A DNA stretch of 56,763 nt from Pseudomonas sp. PB120 (GTDB taxonomy: Bacteria > Pseudomonadota > Gammaproteobacteria > Pseudomonadales > Pseudomonadaceae), in contig NZ_RWIN01000055.1 in assembly GCF_009761815.1 (NCBI RefSeq), positions 1 through 56,763 on the forward strand. Reading direction: 5' to 3'. Both the position numbers and the translations under genes were made by a program. Numbering within the stretch: position 1 is the stretch's first letter; every line of letters begins with the position of its first letter. The notes under the pieces are model-generated. The model had not been told where the DNA came from, did not search any database, and worked only from the letters and a program-made list of their open reading frames with translations. Below are positions 53,610-56,763 of this stretch, piece by piece.

Positions 53610-55844
53610 TTATGGGTCGACCACTGGAGGATCGCGCCAGAAGCGCCGTTCCAGACGCATTGTCCAGGGAGGCTCGAAGCGTCCGAGTTGCAGACGAATG
53701 GCGCCCTGCCCGGCGCTGTCGTAGACCGCCATGCCACGTTTTCGATAGCGAGACATGACGGTGGGATGCGGATGACCGAACGAATTGCCCTGTCCGCGGG
53801 AGATCAGCACCGCGCGAGGTTGCAGCACGGCCAGCAATGCCATTGACGAGGAGCTGCGGCTGCCGTGGTGGGGTGATTGCAACCAATCGGTCGGCACTGC
53901 GAGCGGGCTGTCGAGCAAGACGCGCTCGGCGGCGGTGTCGATATCGCCAGTGAGCAGGATTCGCTCGCCGTTGGCTTCTATTTGCAGCACGCAGGACTTT
54001 TGATTGCTGTCGCTGGCTGACGTCCATTGCCAGAGTTCGAAGTTCACGCCGTCCCAATGCCAGCGCTGGCCGCTTTCACACGGCTTCGCCTGCAATTCTG
54101 CGGGCAGAGCCTCGGGGTCACCGCTCAGCACCCGCTTCACCGGCAAGCCATCGGCCACCGCCCGGGCACCGCCGGCATGATCGGCATCGGCGTGGCTGAT
54201 CAGCATCAGGTCGATCCCGTCCACTCCCAGCTTGCGCAAGGTCGGCAGCACCACGCGCGCGCCCAGGTCGAAATCACCGAAACGCGGCCCGGCGTCATAC
54301 AGCAAGGTGTGATGGCGGGTGCGCACCAGGATGGCCAGCCCCTGACCGACATCCAGTTGCAGTATTTCGGCAAAACCCTCTGGCATGGACTCCTGGGGTG
54401 GAAAGACCAATAACAACAGCAGTGGCCAACCCAATGGCCGCAGCGGCACGCCTCGGGGTAGCAACAAAAGAACCGCACCGAGCGCGCCAAGCACCCAGAC
54501 CCACAAGGGTACCGCGACGGGCACCCAGGCCGGCAACTCACCTGCCATCAACGCCAGCCCTTTGAACAGCCAAGCGATCAGGCCGCCCGCCAGCCACAAC
54601 AACCCTTCTCCCACATAAGGAATGGGCAACAATAAAGTCCCGAGCAACGCCGGCGGCAAGACAACCAGGCTGACCCAGGGCACCGCGACCAGATTGGCCA
54701 GCGGCCCGCTGATGCTGATAGGCAACCCCAACACCAGCAGCAGCGGGCACAAGCCGATTGCAATCAGCCATTGGGCGCGGGTCCAGGTTTGCCACCAGTG
54801 CCAAGGGCCCAACCGGCCGCCGAAGGTGAAAATCAACACCGCCACCGCGGCGAAAGACAACCAGAAACCGGGCAGCAAACTCGCCAGCGGGTCCAGCAGC
54901 AAAACACCAACGAGGGCCAGCAGCAGCGGCCACCAGGCTCCTAGATGACGAAAACGCAGGCGCCATAACAGCACCAGGCCGATCATCACGCAGGCCCGAC
55001 GCACCGGCACCTCAAAACCGGCGAGCAGCCCGTAACCAAGCGCCGCCGTGAAAGCCAGACCACAGGCCCAAGGCAACCAGGGCAAGCGATTTGGCCACAA
55101 CCCATAACGCGCCAACCCGGCGATCAGCAGATACACCACGCCCGCGAGCAAGCCGATGTGCTGACCCGAGATCACCAGCAGGTGCACGGTGCCGGTGTCT
55201 TGCAACACCTGCCAATCATCACGACTAAGCCCGGCACCGTCCCCCAGCACCAGCGCGATCAGTGCACCGCTTCGGCCCTGCGCGTCCACTGCCTGCAATC
55301 GCTGGCGGATGCTGTCACGCCAGGCCCATCGGGCTTCACCGTGTTTCACGCCGTCCTTGACCGTGCCGGTTGCGCCAATGTGTTGCGCCAGCAACCACGC
55401 GTCGTAATCGAAGGCATGCGGATTGAGCAGCCCGGCCGGCCGCTTGAGTTTCACCGCCAGTCGCCAGCGTTCGCCGCTGTTGACGGGCGGCCCGTCGTAC
55501 CAGGCCAGGCGCATTTGTGCGGGCAGTTTTGTGCGTCGTGAATGACTGTCAGTCAGCTCGAACCGCACCACGCCGTCGGCATTTTGTGGCAGGCCTGTCA
55601 CCCGCCCTTCAATCCAGCGTGTCTCGCCATCCAGCGTTGGCGGCAAGCGATCATCCAGCGCCCACTGCGCATTCGCACAGGCCCAACTGAGGCCGAACAG
55701 GAAAAATGCCACCGGATACGTTCGAAACGGCAGCATCATCAACGCCATTACGGGCAGCAGTATCCATAACCAGACCGGCGGTAAAGCCGGCAAAAAACGC
55801 AGGGCCAAAAGACCCAGCGCCAGCGCCATCATCCCTGTGCGCAT
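53610..55844 (-). CDS. comEC: ComEC/Rec2 DNA internalization channel
   Basis: This 744-residue polytopic protein has the full layout: an N-terminal DUF4131 segment, the Competence domain (VLLVISGQHIGLLAG near residue 220, then many membrane helices to about 490), and a C-terminal metallo-beta-lactamase domain. The metal motif of that last domain is ISHADADHAGGARAV (about 555-569). The family moves single-stranded DNA into the cytoplasm. The ATG at 55844 has AAGGA 7 nt upstream; that at 55877 has none. It lies 98 bp upstream of exbB and may be co-transcribed with it. Confidence 0.94.
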   Translation of the reverse strand: MRTGMMALALGLLALRFLPALPPVWLWILLPVMALMMLPFRTYPVAFFLFGLSWACANAQWALDDRLPPTLDGETRWIEGRVTGLPQNADGVVRFELTDSHSRRTKLPAQMRLAWYDGPPVNSGERWRLAVKLKRPAGLLNPHAFDYDAWLLAQHIGATGTVKDGVKHGEARWAWRDSIRQRLQAVDAQGRSGALIALVLGDGAGLSRDDWQVLQDTGTVHLLVISGQHIGLLAGVVYLLIAGLARYGLWPNRLPWLPWACGLAFTAALGYGLLAGFEVPVRRACVMIGLVLLWRLRFRHLGAWWPLLLALVGVLLLDPLASLLPGFWLSFAAVAVLIFTFGGRLGPWHWWQTWTRAQWLIAIGLCPLLLVLGLPISISGPLANLVAVPWVSLVVLPPALLGTLLLPIPYVGEGLLWLAGGLIAWLFKGLALMAGELPAWVPVAVPLWVWVLGALGAVLLLLPRGVPLRPLGWPLLLLLVFPPQESMPEGFAEILQLDVGQGLAILVRTRHHTLLYDAGPRFGDFDLGARVVLPTLRKLGVDGIDLMLISHADADHAGGARAVADGLPVKRVLSGDPEALPAELQAKPCESGQRWHWDGVNFELWQWTSASDSNQKSCVLQIEANGERILLTGDIDTAAERVLLDSPLAVPTDWLQSPHHGSRSSSSMALLAVLQPRAVLISRGQGNSFGHPHPTVMSRYRKRGMAVYDSAGQGAIRLQLGRFEPPWTMRLERRFWRDPPVVDP

Positions 55845-55980
55845 ACGCCCGTCCTTGAGAGTTCCCTTTCCAGGCATAGCCGGCCAGGCGCACGGGCGTC
55901 GTTATTAATTGTCACAAAGTCTGAATGGGCAGCTCATAGAATCAAGACATACTTGCCGCCTTAACCGACCGAGAAGCCCT

Positions 55981-56496
55981 ATGCCCCGGCGCTTATTCAA
56001 ACGTTACATGCCAGACCCGACGAGCATCAGGGAACACAAGTCCTTACGCTTTCTCGGCACACTGCTGCATGACCCGAACCTCTGGCATCTCAATCGCCAC
56101 TCCGTCGCCCGGGCCATGGCAGTGGGTTTGTTCGCGGCGTTCCTGCCGATTCCGTTGCAAATGCTGGTGGCGGCCACTCTGGCAATCATGGTGCGCGGCA
56201 ATATGCCGATTGCGGTGAGCCTGGTCTGGCTGACCAACCCGATCACGATGCCGGCGGTATTCTTTTGCACCTATCAGACGGGCGCCTGGTTGATGGATGT
56301 GCCCGCCCGGCATTTGCCGGATGAGCTGACCTGGGAGTGGATCAGCGGGGAGCTCTCTACGCTGTGGCAGCCGTTTTTGCTGGGCTCGGTGGTGGTGGGG
56401 TTGGTTTTGGGTGCGCTTGGGTATTGTCTGACGATGTTGTATTGGCGTTGGTGGGTTGCGCGGCAGTGGCAGCGGCGTAAGCAAAGGCGGATGTGA
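55981..56496 (+). CDS. DUF2062 membrane protein
   Basis: This 171-residue protein carries the DUF2062 domain with about three membrane helices. AMAVGLFAAFLPIPLQML and VSLVWLTNPITMPAVFF (about residues 55-72 and 83-100) are typical of the family. Function unknown. The start at 55981 fits relatives; the open frame from 55909 is not coding. It is divergent from comEC, the same arrangement as in other Pseudomonas. Confidence 0.9.
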   Translation: MPRRLFKRYMPDPTSIREHKSLRFLGTLLHDPNLWHLNRHSVARAMAVGLFAAFLPIPLQMLVAATLAIMVRGNMPIAVSLVWLTNPITMPAVFFCTYQTGAWLMDVPARHLPDELTWEWISGELSTLWQPFLLGSVVVGLVLGALGYCLTMLYWRWWVARQWQRRKQRRM

Positions 56497-56502
56497 GAAT
56501 GT

Positions 56503-56537
56503 AAAACGGCCTCCGTGTTGTGAGGCCGTTTTTTTGC
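56503..56537 (+). terminator. Terminator of the DUF2062 gene
   Basis: AAAACGGCCTC (56503-56513) and GAGGCCGTTTT (56522-56532) form an 11-bp stem followed by T residues. Confidence 0.92.
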
Positions 56538-56538
56538 C

Positions 56539-56763
56539 GGGGGGGGGGGGATTGGGGTATATCCGTTTTTTCGGTAACGGCTGCTATTGGTTTCGCCCTT
56601 ACGGCGAGTCACTTGGAAAAGCCCCAAGTAACCAAGGGCTCTTGCCCCACCACTCGGTGCCTCGCCTAGGCTCGGCATGCCCTCACTCCGGCATTGCTCC
56701 GTGGGCCCGCCGCCATCGGCCATCCATGGCCGGGGGCGGCTAACCCGGCATCCATGCCGGGTT
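56539..56763. repeat. 12-G tract followed by a dispersed Pseudomonas repeat (runs off the window)
   Basis: A run of 12 G (56539-56550) is followed at about 56589 by CGCCCTTACGGCGAGTCACT and related hairpin-rich sequence. This contains GGCCATCCATGGCC (around 56719-56732) and ends with the perfect inverted repeat AACCCGGCAT / ATGCCGGGTT (56742-56763). I recognise the CGCCCTTACGGCG...CCAAGTAACCAAGGGCTCTTGCCCC type as an element scattered in Pseudomonas intergenic regions. It has no assigned function, and its right end is outside the window. Confidence 0.6.

Noticed and set aside
52876..54057. ExbB with a 180-residue N-terminal extension
   Set aside because: The extension is comEC sequence read in another frame; a GTG with a GAGGGG site gives the normal 211-residue protein.

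Overview
The window is chromosomal DNA of a Pseudomonas, most likely of the P. fluorescens group. The gene order is the one known from Pseudomonas chromosomes: etfB/etfDH, the tatD-pilZ-holB-tmk-mltG-pabC-fabF-acpP-fabG-fabD-plsX-rpmF-yceD fatty-acid block, maf-sppA-rluC-rne, and the comEC-exbBD-lpxK-kdsB-murB block. The DNA is GC-rich, and short intergenic inverted pairs of REP sequences (GGAGCGAGCYTGCTCGCGAT and two other families) are frequent, as is typical of this group. No phage, transposase gene, CRISPR array, rRNA or tRNA was seen.

Region 1 (1-4.9 kb): the 5' part of etfB, the divergent ETF-ubiquinone oxidoreductase gene with a PsrA-type operator at its promoter, and an AraC regulator divergent from a zinc alcohol dehydrogenase. 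Region 2 (5-24.5 kb) is the accessory catabolic part. It starts with a D-galactonate operon (dgoK-dgoA-dgoD-dgoT plus an IclR regulator). A short insert follows (GNAT, MFS exporter, small winged-helix-like protein). Next comes a GntR / ADP-ribosylglycohydrolase / NCS1 permease / PfkB kinase cassette that looks like an undescribed nucleoside-type salvage route. It ends with an L-arabinose/D-galactose ABC importer (araFGH), an aldonolactonase and an FCD-type GntR regulator. The dgoK and araF promoters are near copies: same -35/-10 elements, same 15-bp palindrome at about -58, and same ribosome-binding site and start region. The two operons are therefore probably one regulon for sugars of galactose/arabinose configuration (import, lactone hydrolysis, galactonate dehydration, phosphorylation, aldol cleavage). 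In front of araF the copied start region opens a 32-codon leader ORF that contains a terminator-like hairpin, which makes it an attenuation candidate.

Region 3 (23-41 kb) is core genome: DUF1285 protein, DUF4823 lipoprotein, moaA, a TetR regulator, the sRNA RgsA (recognised by its position and promoter/terminator), then the fatty-acid/phospholipid block and the maf, sppA, HAD phosphatase and rluC genes. Region 4 (40.3-44.3 kb) is rne with a leader of about 640 nt that carries a possible 41-codon upstream ORF. Region 5 (44.4-48.8 kb) is a molybdenum hydroxylase operon (2Fe-2S subunit, Tat-exported molybdopterin subunit, XdhC, MobA-like cytidylyltransferase). Region 6 (49-56.5 kb) is an envelope operon in which nearly every stop codon overlaps the next start: comEC, exbB, exbD, lpxK, Trm112-like, kdsB, LMW phosphatase and murB (comEC is separated by about 100 bp). 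A DUF2062 membrane protein is divergent from comEC. The window ends inside a dispersed Pseudomonas repeat that follows a 12-G tract.
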